Shown here: positions 52,440-62,584 of the stretch, in pieces
Numbering within the stretch: the first letter of the stretch is position 1
How the letters are laid out: the number at the start of each line of letters is the position of its first letter
NCBI RefSeq assembly: GCF_037975245.1
Contig: NC_092582.1
Span: forward strand, 18,936,577-19,000,576
DNA length: 64,000 nt
DNA from: Apostichopus japonicus
Lineage: Eukaryota > Echinodermata > Holothuroidea > Aspidochirotida > Stichopodidae
Reading direction: 5' to 3'
Notes under the pieces: model-generated
Told to the model about the DNA's origin: nothing
What the model saw: only the letters and a program-made list of their open reading frames with translations
Database searches by the model: none
Position numbers and translations under genes: made by a program

Positions 52440-55095
52440 ATAAGGAGACTTGTACTCTTCTTCGTTACTAACAATCTCTCACAAAAGCATTGTTCCAAAG
52501 ACAAAAATTTTCCCTCATAACTACCACATGTTTTGCTAAATAAATAATTGAATTAATGAATGAATGAATAATAAAAAAAAAGAAAAGAGGAATAAACTGA
52601 ATTAAACAATCCAAACATTATCCCTAAATTCCTCCTGAAGTTAACAAATTCCACTGGTAGTACTTATCCCATTTTCCCAAACTTAAAGGTCAGCCTTCAG
52701 ATAATGTCTACCGATGCCATTTGATCAAAGCTGTTTGTTCTCCAAAATTATCGTTTATAAACCTTCACGATTGAGTTATCACATGGTTTTTTGATGTGTC
52801 ATGATAATAATCTCTAACCCGGCTTGTTTGGACATCAATCAATTATTTACTCAGGATTCATTCATACGAGGTGAACAAATCAAGAGAGACCGGAATAAAA
52901 GGGGGGAAGATTAAAAACTTTCAGAATAGCTGGACATAATTAATCAAACTGTCTCGACTAATTATTGCTCGACGCGAGTGCCTAGCCGCCCGAGTTTAAA
53001 CTGCCTAGAACAGATGGTTGATATTCCGATGCATCTCCACGTTCAGTGACAAAATCTGCTATTAGTGCAATGTTTCTAATATAGCTGTTCAAATTTGCTT
53101 AATCTTTCACCTCCCTTTCTTTAGATAGAATCTTCTTCTTCTTTTCGGTCTCCCTAACTGGGATGATGACTTCAAAACTGTCTGGTTTGTGTCTGTTTCC
53201 AACCAGATTTTGGCACTCTCCTTGGGTTACGGCATATGCTTCCATATTTGCACACCCCTTCACTATGCATAATTTATTGACATTACAAACTCCCATATGA
53301 ACTCCAAACACAGCGTTGAATAAATGACACACACACACACACAGTCACGCACTCACTCACTCACACTCTAAAGCTAACATCAATTCAGGGCTGTCTGCTG
53401 CCGAGTGTTAGAGACGTGTTTCATTCCTGCAGTTTCCCTTCTCTCTGTGAATCTACGCTTGCACTCGGTTGCCATGCACAAAGTGTAGACAGGGAACAAA
53501 ATGGGAGGAGGGAGGGAGGGGGAGGAGAGGGTTAGGGTGGGATTGGTATGAATGATAAGTGGGGGGGGTGGGAGGGAGGAATATTGTCTAGTAGTGGCTG
53601 TACAGTGCATTCAGCTACCTGTTTTAGGTTGGATTCTGTGCTATATTATTCTGATTATTATTGTTATTGTTATTATTATTACTACTGCTACTATTATGAT
53701 CATCATCATTATTGTAATGAAACAATTCTGGTTAAAAGTGTTATTTGTAGCCATAAGTCTTCACTGAGATCCGATGCAGACAAATTGCTGAAATGCTTGA
53801 CATCATGACATGAGAATGAAAGTCTTATTAGAAGTGTTTGATGGCGTCTGTCTCTCCTTTATTCAAATATTCACAATCCTTACTACGCCGCCGGCCAGCA
53901 GAAAAGACTCAGAACCATCAAGGATCGGTGCGCTCCGACATCTACAAACACTCTCCACCAAAATGCAGTTTCCAAATGACATTAATCAGACGTGTGCCTA
54001 ATATCTGTCGCTAATCAATAGAAATGCAACTGGAATTACATTTGGAACTTCATTCGCTATATCATCTTTGGTGGACATTTTATTGTCAACTTTCACGTCA
54101 CAAATATCAAATATAAATTATTCGCTTACTGCCAGAGACTACAAAACACTCCCACAATTAATCCCATGGTCTTATACTTCCTCATATACATATAGAGATC
54201 AGCGTCTTGCATCAGCTGCCAGTTGGAGCACACCGTCACTCTACTATGTGTGAGTTCTGGAGTCTGCCTAAGTCTGGACGCTATCTGGCAGAGGGTTTGA
54301 CAGATATATCGGAATGTCGTCTAATTTTGCCGTCTTAACAGTTTTAACAATATGAGTTGAATGGCATTTCCTGGTAAGCCTTAAACACCTTACCCCATTT
54401 AACAACCGGTGTACGTTTAGTGAGAAAGCAGACAGAAACACAGGAGAAAAAAAAAACCCAGGAAGTTGTAAAGGTGAAGAAGGGGTGAAGAAGGGGTGAA
54501 GAAGGGGTGAATAACAGCGTTAACATTAGGCATAACATTACAGCAGTTGGTAATGTGCAATGTTTTATCTTCTTTCTTTCTTTGTTTTGTTAGGATATTT
54601 AAGCTAGCGTCCCAATGAAACACAACATCACAAAGAGAATTGTGTCCCTGCTGCTATTGGCCATAGAGACATGCCCACGGAAAGTCCCTAAGTTATAACG
54701 ACCCCTGCTGACACTTTAGCATGTGTGTGCAACATCAGCATTACGCATGCTATGTAGGAACTCCTTAGTGGCTTAATACTGATCTGCACTTTTAGTCCCA
54801 GTGAGCGTACGAGGACTTTCTTCTTCGTCGACTCAAAGTTTTAAGTCCTACCCTACAAGAATAAGAGTACCTTCCATAAACTGTTAGAAGAAAATGTCTT
54901 CTTTGGAAAGAATTTAATCATGGCAAAATTGCTTCAGAACTTGATCACATTCTTTTGGCAAATCGCTTTTTAACTGGCTCATTGTCAACCTGCTAATTTC
55001 TCTTTGTAGATCGGCCTGTTGAGGAATGAGTTGGACACAGCCCCCCCCCCCTCCGCCAAAAAAAAACAAAAGAAGAAGAAAAACAATGCACTCAC
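52440..55095. other. EHMT intron, right part; short repeats only
   Basis: Seen here are a (CA)n run at 53324-53342, purine-rich GGGAGGG DNA at 53500-53580, an ATTATT/GTT-rich stretch at 53650-53715, a 13-bp repeat at 54473-54515 (AAGAAGGGGTGAA-type, three to four units), and a C tract at 55041-55050. No gene recognised. Confidence 0.6.
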
Positions 55096-55298
55096 TGGCA
55101 GATAAATGTTCCCTTTGGTATATCATGAGTGGTCCTGACACCCCACCCCATCCTAGGGGTGCGGAATAGCTGCAGGTGGGCCTTCAGGCCGTTCTGTACC
55201 ACCCTGTTACGGCAAGTACGCCAGCAGTTGCATGCCCTGCCACATTCAAATATCAGCGGGGGCTCTTGGTAATTGAAGTCTTCTGCCAGCTGACCTTC
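55096..55298 (-). CDS. EHMT: EHMT exon: pre-SET end and SET N-terminus
   Basis: A 203-nt exon with acceptor AACAG before 55298 and donor GTGAGT from 55095. It starts in phase 0 and ends with two bases (CA) of a split codon. It encodes [20 protein letters not shown], then [37 protein letters not shown] and [10 protein letters not shown]. Cysteines at exon residues 19, 23, 25 and 29 (C-x3-C-x-C-x3-C) complete the nine-cysteine pre-SET zinc cluster. MGWGV is the SAM-binding GWG motif at the start of SET, and PKGTFIC leads into the next exon's Y.GELIS. The intron that follows is 11.5 kb. Confidence 0.96.
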
Positions 55299-55374
55299 CT
55301 GTTAGAGGCATTAATAAAGAACACATAGTATTAACATCACGCATGCTTAGCATATGACACATATGCATGCATTA

Positions 55375-56022
55375 TATGCAAATGAACGTATGGCATATTT
55401 AGGCATATGTCATATGTAAGTAGATGTCACATTTAGGAATATGTCATATGTAGGCATATGTCATATTTAGGCATATGTAATATGTAGGCATATATGTCAT
55501 ATATAGGCATATGTTATATTTAAGGCATATGCCACATAATGTAGGCATACGTCATATGAAAGCATATGTTATATGAAGGCACACAATGTAGGCATATGTC
55601 ATATGTAGGCATATGTCATATGTAGGCATATGTTATATGTAGGCATATCTGATATATGTAGGCATATGTTAAATGTAGGCATGTTATATGTAGGCATATG
55701 ACACATAATGTAGGCATATGTTAAATGTAGGCATGTTATATGTAGGCATATGACACATAGTGTAGGCATATGTTAAATGTAGGCATGTTATATGTAGGTA
55801 TATGACACATATGTTAAATGGAGGCATGTTATATGTAGGCATATGACACATAGTGTAGGTATACGTTAAATGTAGGCATGTCATATGTAGGCATATGACA
55901 CATAGTGTAGGCATATGTTAAATGTAGGCATGTCATATGTAGGCATATGACACATTATGTAGGCATATGTCAAATGTAGGCCTGTTATATGTAGGCATAT
56001 GACAATAGTGTAGGCATAAGAC
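55375..56022. repeat. GGCATATGT minisatellite with 52-bp higher-order unit
   Basis: Basic units of about 17 bp (TAGGCATATGTCATATG) fill the array. From about 55681 a 52-bp unit (ATGTTATATGTAGGCATATG, ACACATAGTGTAGGCATATG, TTAAATGTAGGC) repeats five to six times. The array takes up more than half of the 1074-bp intron between two pre-SET exons. Minus-strand frames (MPTYNMP...) are translations of the repeat. Confidence 0.93.
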
Positions 56023-56372
56023 AGCAGATGTTGGTCTGACATTTAGCCTAATTTGCATCATTTCCACACATAACGCCTCTTCTCGTTCTCGTTGTCGAGT
56101 GTCACCACCAGTTGACTACACCATTTTTGAAGAAAAGGAATCATTAAAATATTAAATCTTATTACATCACAGCAAGAAACTTGTTTACCAAACTGACAAT
56201 TTCAGCCCCTGGAGACCACCCTCCTTGGAAATTCCAAAGTCAGGACTTTTATACAAGACAGAAATCCGAATTGAACCGGTGGAGGACGGGGCAATGAGAT
56301 ATATTTGTTCGAGTTTAGTATTAATCAAGAACCTCCCGGCAGCTGCTTAAAGGATTGCAAAGTCTGACTTAC

Positions 56373-56450
56373 TGGACTATACCAGCATCGTACACTGCTC
56401 TGTCCGCAGGGACAAGAATCCGTAGAACAGTCGCCGTCACATCGACATCC
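56373..56450 (-). CDS. EHMT: EHMT exon: pre-SET zinc cluster, first five cysteines
   Basis: A 78-nt, phase-0 exon of 26 codons: GCRCDGDCSTDSCPCGQ followed by SSVRCWYSP. The acceptor is TATAG before 56450 and the donor GTAAGT runs from 56372. Cysteines at exon residues 2, 4, 8, 13 and 15 give C-x-C-x3-C-x4-C-x-C, the first half of the triangular three-zinc pre-SET cluster. GQ.S.RCWY matches the GQLSIRCWYD segment of EHMT. The WYSP end differs slightly from vertebrate WYDK. This structural domain packs against SET and is required for activity in the family. Confidence 0.95.
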
Positions 56451-59400
56451 CTATAACATGGGGGGAAGAAAAGGGAGGGAGAGAAAAACTGAAACCTGTA
56501 GCTAAAAAACAGTTTGCATTATTCTACACATTTATTCAAGTGATTGAGAAAGATTTATTCCCCCTCATCTTTGAATATAAAGTCAGGCACAACTTTTAAA
56601 AGTTAAAACATGACTCTGTGAAGCCAGGTTATCCAGGCTTGTTAACAATTTGATAAAAACAATGTGAATTGCCCTTTATTTACCTTCTTGTAAAGTGACG
56701 TTCATGTTTTGAACTCTTTTAACTCCAAATGAAATTGAAAAAACATGAAGAAAAGTCACCATGCTAGCTAACAATGTGTAAACAACTACTCGTAAACAGC
56801 TACCTATTTCATCTCATTGAATTCTCAATTTTACACGTACATATTTTCAAAGCTATGGCCTTTGAATTTCATAAGTTAATCGTGTGGGTGTGGTCTAAAT
56901 TAATTTGAAGGCCTCCTGCATTCCATGGTCTGTCTCGATATATTCATCTCCCTTCACATCTATGGGATCTAGAATAAACCACTTGTCTCAACTACTAACA
57001 AAGTATCAACTACTGAGATCCTTTCATTACACAGCTGATGAAACAGACATGTTCTCATTGCTCATATGAAAAACCGGGCATTGTGACTGCAGTAACGATG
57101 AACGGACAAACCTTACAGCCTGCAGTATTGATGAATGGACAAACATTACAACCTGCAGTAACCACGAACGGACAAACCTTACAGCCTGCAGTAACGATGA
57201 ATGGACAAACCTTACAAACCTTGACTTAGAGCAACAATGCTGTACAAACTCAATGCTACTATAATGTTCTTTGCACTTCAATGCTCAGTGTATCATTAAA
57301 GAGAGGTATTGTAAGGCAATGTAGGGTGCATGATACAAAAGACATTACAAGCATAAGTGCAGAATCATGTAAGGTCAAAATTGGCAAAGCCTTAAATAAC
57401 CTTAAAGTCAATCCCAACAAAACAGAATTTAGCTTAAAGAGCACTTCCTGCCCACTGGCAGGATGAACTTTGAAACTTGAAGCTACGATTCACAATTGTA
57501 TTACGTGTTGTGAGGGATGCCACTTTCGAAAACAACAATTTTCTTTATAAGATTGCAATCCAAGCTGTCTAGCTGACCTCAATTGTGTCTGTAGCTCCTG
57601 CAGCACAATTCACAACATCCTCTTGTGTACCTCTTCGCAAGCTACGCTTGAAAGCATTTTCGGTTAGCAACCATTGAAACACATTTTTCACATGACATCA
57701 TGACATGAGTGTAATATAGATGGATTCCTTACAGTATAGCCACAAGGCATCACTTGTAGCAACACGGCAAAATCAAAACTGCGCACAAAATAAGCCGCAT
57801 ATCTAACATATCAAAGAATCCGATTTCTGTAAAGGGGCTCCGTACGATGGAGAAAAAGGCACAAATAATTGATGCATCCTCACAGGGCATATAATTACCA
57901 ACAAGGGTCTACATTTATTATCTAGATATTCAGTATGAAACCTGTGAAAACTCTGTGAACAAATTTACGGTCTGCACAAATTTTACTCCTTATTCTGAGA
58001 GAGATGCCACCAAGGTGTTCCCAAACAGATGTCTTTTGCTGTCGTCTGTTACTTTCTGATAGAATCGTTTGCATGCCTAATACGTTTCTTCCAACAACAA
58101 AAAAGGAACCAGTTTTTACTCAAATGGATCAGTTCTTTTAAAATGTAACAAGTTCAGCTGATCAAAGACAAAATACCTTGCCCGACATTTTGCTTCTGTA
58201 TTTCATGAAAATGACCTAGTTTTGGTTTGTTTTGTTGAGTTATCTTTGCTACTTCGTCTAAGAACTTTTGCAAATGCAGTAAACGTCATCATGGAACATT
58301 TTGAACATTTAAAGATACCCTCGTGCGTCATCTCGTCATACTAAAATATAGGCTTCGTCGCTCACCTTCCCATTACGAGAGAGCAGAACGACAAAGAAAA
58401 AATGGCCTCAGACGAATTAACAAGTTACTTGTGTGCAGTCAACTCTGAATTGTGGAAGGGAAGGCTTTGCAGCATAAAACACATTCCCGTTCATCCCTGA
58501 ATAAATTCCGTCTCTCTTTGATCTCTGCATCCGACGATGCCTGAACATTCAGAATCACAGCATGAATGTGAGCATTAAAAAGACCTTTCAGTAATTCATG
58601 AGTCATACAATTCTCTTCAAAATGACTTTCATCTCACCAATACCCAAGGGTTCCTGAATTATTTCAAGTCTAAATAACTGCTTTTCTTATAAAACGTGCA
58701 AACAGCTCAAAACTTTCAAAAGCGGCAACATTTTTTTTGTTTTATGTGTCTTCTGCCGTAGAGTAATAACTTTGTGAGTCACTTTCACGTTTTATAAGTC
58801 CCCGGGTAAACTCAAACGACTGCACAAAACGAAAAACACAAAACAGGAGAGCAAATTTGTGTTACCATGGTGATGGTTAGGATAATCTTCTCGGCATGTG
58901 CCTAGCTACTATGCATCTGACGTCCTTTACAAGCAAATAGATATTTAAAGCTTTATCTCTACGCACTTTGAAAACTACATAAGCAACTACTTTAGTCTTC
59001 TTGATTCTTCCACCTTATCTATCAACGACGTGGGTCACGTTTCAAATGCAAATTTTAATTGCTGCGTCACAGGCAAAAACCGAAAATGCAGGTCACTGGT
59101 GATAAATGACACTTGTTGCACCGATACATCTATAGTGTAACTGACAGTTATTTACTCATTAAAAAATATGTCAAAATGCGGGAAGGCTTTGATACTCTGG
59201 AATTTTGTGGGCAATTAATTAGATGCGTTCTATTGTCTTAGCCATTTAGTTCAGAGAGTTTGGTTTATCAGCCTACCCTTTCAGTGTCAAAACAAGCATG
59301 CAAACCAACACAAAGAGAGCTTTGTCTAGCCACCGTTGTATAAGTATGTGTGTACTTATAAAAAATTCCAATTGGTGTTTATTATACTTACATCCCTTAC

Positions 59401-59823
59401 AGCAATTACCTAGACATAACACCATGCATGGCCAGCAATTACCACACTATCATTGCTGTCACTAAGGAATCAACACATCGGCCGTTTTTTTTTTTCCTTA
59501 CCAGCCTGTAAAAAGTATAGCACAACAATCAAAACTGTTGTAGAGAAAGCGTGGGATTATTTTATGCACAAGAAAGCAATATTACTCATGTTTGTAAACA
59601 AACAAACACACTCTTTTGGAACCTTAAAGCCAATATATTCAGCTGTACAGAAACGTTCCACAGTGGTCAAGATCAAAGAGGAACCTGGTAACAGATCGTC
59701 AACCAGTGGCACAGTGTTAGGCTTAAATTAAAACAAAACACTCCCATGTAAACAAGTGTTAGGCTTAAATTAATATATAACACTTCCATGTATACAAGTG
59801 TTTCATGGAAACGTTGTATTCAC
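56451..59823. other. EHMT intron of 3.4 kb; one small array
   Basis: Apart from the 33-bp repeat at 57087-57220 this is AT-rich DNA. A plus-strand frame at 59453-59731 has no recognised domain. Confidence 0.55.
57087..57220. repeat. 33-bp minisatellite, four units
   Basis: The unit is GCAGTAACGATGAATGGACA followed by AACCTTACAGCCT. Four copies follow each other with a few substitutions. Since 33 is a multiple of three, a plus-strand frame reads TMNGQTLQPAV repeats and the minus strand is also open. I regard both as consequences of the repeat. Confidence 0.9.
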
Positions 59824-59968
59824 CTGCATGGGTTTAATACTGCGATCAATGTCCAATGGTGATGTTTCACAATTGTCTGCCACGTAGAGGAAACAGTTTG
59901 GTAGGGGTTGGTCGTCGATGGAATTGATGACTGGAATGGGAACATTCTCTCGACCTCTACAAATATCC
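59824..59968 (-). CDS. EHMT: EHMT exon: start of pre-SET region
   Basis: A 145-nt exon with acceptor TGCAG before 59968 and donor GTGAAT from 59823. One base completes the Arg codon and 48 codons follow: DICRGRENVPIPVINSIDD, then QPLPNCFLYVADNCETSPLD and IDRSIKPMQ. The human G9a counterpart (D(V/I)ARGYENVPIP...NCETS..NIDR..) is also 48 residues long, so exon length is conserved. This segment leads into the zinc-cluster part of the pre-SET domain. It is in the minus orientation with the same GT/AG pattern as its neighbours. I see no stop or frameshift. Confidence 0.95.
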
Positions 59969-60634
59969 CTGCAGAACAATTACAACAAAAAAAAAAAATT
60001 AGTGAACCTTAAAAACTGTATCTGAGAGAAACAGACTGAGAATGAAAAAGATTCAAAAGGACAAAACTTTGCCTTACTTAGCATAAATACTAAACTAATG
60101 CCAGCTCCAAGAATTACAAAGGATAAAAGTTGGCAAAAGTATGACTCAATTACTCCCTTCCCCCCCCCACTCCCCACCCCCAAAGAGTAGTTGTTCTTCC
60201 TCTTTAATCATTTTGCATGGCATTTAGTTAAGGATTCTCAGAACATTATGAAGTTAAAATAATACTTGAATTTAAAACTCAATACTGATATATGGTACTG
60301 ATACAAAAATTAATATCAACAAAATCAGATTCAAAATTTGTTTTCTAGCTGTTAAAGTTGTAACTTGCATTGTCTTGTAACTTTGCAGACCCACCACCCA
60401 TGACCCCTAACCCCCCTCGATCCACTTACCCTCCACTGAGTCCACTTGAGGAAGAAGCACTGGACTTAACGATTATACAAATTTGCCACAACAAGAAAAA
60501 GCCACAGAACAAATGTCCTGGTTTTCTTCACAAAATTGTTACTATTCAAATTTCTGCTTTTTTTAGGTAAGTCTATAGAGTTTTGCACACTTGAGATCAG
60601 TCTTAGAGAGTCTGCTGGCCTCATCCGCCCTCAC

Positions 60635-60802
60635 CTTGAGAGGATTCTCTCCGTTCTTAGGTTTCGCTTCTGCACGTAGATGTTGATGCGTAGATTGGCC
60701 TCCATGGCCATCCAGACGTCGGATTTATTGACTGCGCAGTCCAGGGGTGTCTCGCCCTCCTTGTTACATATCGTTGCGTTCGCTTTCTTCATTAATAATT
60801 GC
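60635..60802 (-). CDS. EHMT: EHMT exon: last ankyrin repeat and linker to pre-SET
   Basis: A 168-nt exon with acceptor ATAG just above 60802 and donor GTGAGG from 60634. It completes the split Thr codon and then encodes QLLMKKANATICNKEGETPL, followed by DCAVNKSDVWMAMEANLR and a basic stretch ending RTERILS, with the last codon split. NKEGETPL is the turn of the final ankyrin repeat, and SDVW..M matches the SDVW(F)AL segment that follows it in EHMT proteins. RTERILSR matches the RTEKI(I/V)CR/SR segment just before the pre-SET domain. In the family, the ankyrin domain binds mono- and dimethylated H3K9 peptides. An ATG inside this exon belongs to an internal Met and not to a gene start. Confidence 0.93.
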
Positions 60803-60844
60803 CTATGACCAAGAAACACAGCAAACAGCATTACTAGATGATCA

Positions 60845-61317
60845 ACTTTAAACTTAGTGGGTATCTAATTATACAACATGTTGCTAGATACCCACTAGTG
60901 GATATCTAATTATATAACCCACTAGTGGGTATCTAATAATGAAACATATTGCTAGATACCCACTACTGAGTATATAACTATAAAACCCACTAGTGGGTAT
61001 ATCATTACGAAACATATTGCTAGATACCCACTACTGGGCATCTAATTATATAACATGTTGCTAGATAACCACTAGTGGGTATCTAATTATAAAACCCACT
61101 AGTGGGTATCTAATTATGAAACATATTGGTAGATACCCACTACTGAGTATCTAATTATAAAACCCACTAGTGGGTATCTCATTATGTAACATATTGCTAG
61201 ATACCCACTACTGGGCATCTAATTATAAAACATGTTGCTAGATACCCACTATTGGGTATCTAATTATAAGACCCACTAGTGGGTTTTATAGCTAGATACC
61301 CACTAGTGGGGTATCTA
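60845..61317. repeat. Palindrome-rich tandem array (TAGATACCCACTAGTGGGTATCTA family)
   Basis: The array is built from alternating GGGTATCTAATTATAAAACC and GCTAGATACCCACTA modules. Where both orientations meet they form GATACCCACTAGTGGGTATC, a perfect or nearly perfect 20-bp palindrome. Units of about 60-65 bp recur about seven times. It fills a third of the 1447-bp intron between two ankyrin exons. Confidence 0.92.
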
Positions 61318-61319
61318 AT

Positions 61320-61575
61320 TCAAAGAAGATTATTGCATTTTCCATGACACTTTTCCATGACTGGTGGCACTTATACTCTTTCCATGACTTGTGGAATTGT
61401 TATGTTTTCCATGACTTGTGGCACTGTTACCTTTTCCATGACTTGTGGCACTTTTACTCTTTTCCATACCTTGTGGAACTGTTACATTTTCCATGACTTT
61501 TCCAGGCTTGGAAAATTAATGATTTAAATTTCCTTGATTTTCACAATATTTTTCATGACTGTGGGAATTCTGCAA
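61320..61575 (-). mobile_element. Probable hAT-like transposon end carrying a TTCCATGACT minisatellite
   Basis: On the minus strand from 61575 the sequence reads GAATTCCCACAGTCATGAAA, then AAGTCATGGAAAATG, with CCAAGCCTGGAAAAGTCATG between. This CATGGAAAA / CCTGGAAAA pattern after a 'TTCCCACGGTCATG' terminus is typical of a widespread class of hAT-type non-autonomous elements in marine animals. Next to it, four to five units of about 28-29 bp (TTTCCATGACTTGTGGCACT plus GTTACCTT) run from about 61353 to 61500 on the plus strand, apparently grown from the same motif. Assignment is from pattern memory. Confidence 0.4.
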
Positions 61576-62249
61576 TTAGTCCTTTAACTGAAGGTTGGCA
61601 GTCTAACCTGAGTGATGCAGTACAGGACAGGAAGAGAATGCTCTCACTAGCTAGTCTTCATATTTGCTCTAGAACTGTAACATAAATTCATACAACTACT
61701 CCGAATAACACTGTCATTGATCGAACTAAGATCCACAAAATGTCAACTGATGAGCAACGACTTCATTCCGTTCACAACAATTGGTTGCCAGATTATGATT
61801 CGTATACTAGTAGCAATCACACATTTAACAGCAGCATCAGGTAAATTTAAAAGTAAACAAAAAATGCAATCCTCACTTTCATTACGTGAAATGAAACGTG
61901 ACTAGTGAGGCGACAGAACTACACTTCTCTGCGATTTTATTGTCACATAGTCTAGAAAAAATGTCAAGCCAATTTCCTTTTTTTATTAGATTTAGAGTTG
62001 GCAACAGATGAGGGGGGGGGGGGGGAGAGTTTGACTGTAGATGAGCGAGTTTTGTGGTCTTAATGGCACATCGGAAGTAATATTCATTACCTCTAATGCA
62101 AAGGAACCTCTGATTTCTTTCGTATCTAAAACTGACTCGCGCAAATCTTTATCAGAGCGTGTCACATGAAATACTATTTGCACTGCCCCCCCTCATCCTA
62201 CTGGCTATCGCATTAAGTGTGACATTTAAACGGAGGAGTTGAAACTTAC
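61576..62249. other. Intron remainder before the first ankyrin exon
   Basis: A G run of about 14 bp at 62012-62026 is the only clear feature. The exon at 62250-62288 follows. Confidence 0.5.
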
Positions 62250-62288
62250 GTGACGCATCCCAAGTTATTCTCTCGAGCTGCTACGTGC
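62250..62288 (-). CDS. EHMT: EHMT exon: ankyrin repeat fragment (HVAARENN)
   Basis: A 39-nt exon encoding HVAARENNLGCV plus one split codon at each end. The acceptor AG is at 62290-62289 and the donor GTAAGT starts at 62249. Only one frame is open through it. The product is the first helix region of an ankyrin repeat, matching the (L)HIAAR segment of the last EHMT ankyrin repeats. The closing AC joins the first G of the next exon to give Thr. One nucleotide is contributed to the opening codon, so the previous exon should end in two bases of a codon, probably the Leu of a TPL motif. I found no such exon between here and 64000. The shortness alone would make this weak, but phase and sequence agree with the following exon. 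Confidence 0.85.
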
Positions 62289-62584
62289 CTGTTAGATACG
62301 ACAGAGAAAAAAACGACAAGAAAAGAAGAAGAAGAACAAGTTACTTATGAGACAAAGCAGAGTAATATTTCAAGCGAGATTTGAAAAGTGAATGATATCC
62401 GAGGTCATTCAACCGTTCAAACTCGACCATGTGTGTCGAGGCTTGAAACGTTGAACAGAAACGTATGATGCTTTAGCTTAAGGCGGCCCTACACTATCTA
62501 TGAATTTGTTGTAATCCTGCTTATTAAGCTTGATTCTTTCATTTGAATCAGTTGGCATTGTCCAGGATATCATATCTGCATGCA

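Larger units (their letters stand above)
30991..62288 (-). other. EHMT: EHMT (G9a/GLP) histone H3K9 methyltransferase gene, partial, seven exons
   Basis: This is the span of a protein lysine methyltransferase gene read on the minus strand. Seven exons with canonical AG/GT borders (62288-62250, 60802-60635, 59968-59824, 56450-56373, 55298-55096, 43617-43539, 31166-30991) splice in phase to 296 codons without a stop. The order ankyrin end, linker, pre-SET, SET is specific to EHMT1/EHMT2 among SET proteins, and several exon products have the same length as the matching human segments (48, 26 and 26 residues by my alignment from memory). Family knowledge: EHMT proteins mono- and dimethylate histone H3 lysine 9 in the nucleus, and the ankyrin repeats read methylated H3K9. 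The N-terminal exons should lie above 64000. The final exon with FDYG and the post-SET cysteines was not found below 30991. Invertebrates usually have a single EHMT gene, so I do not choose between EHMT1 and EHMT2. Confidence 0.93.

Noticed and set aside
60845-61317. CRISPR-like array of palindromic repeats
   Set aside because: No unique spacers of constant length and no cas genes; the host is a eukaryote and the array lies in an intron.
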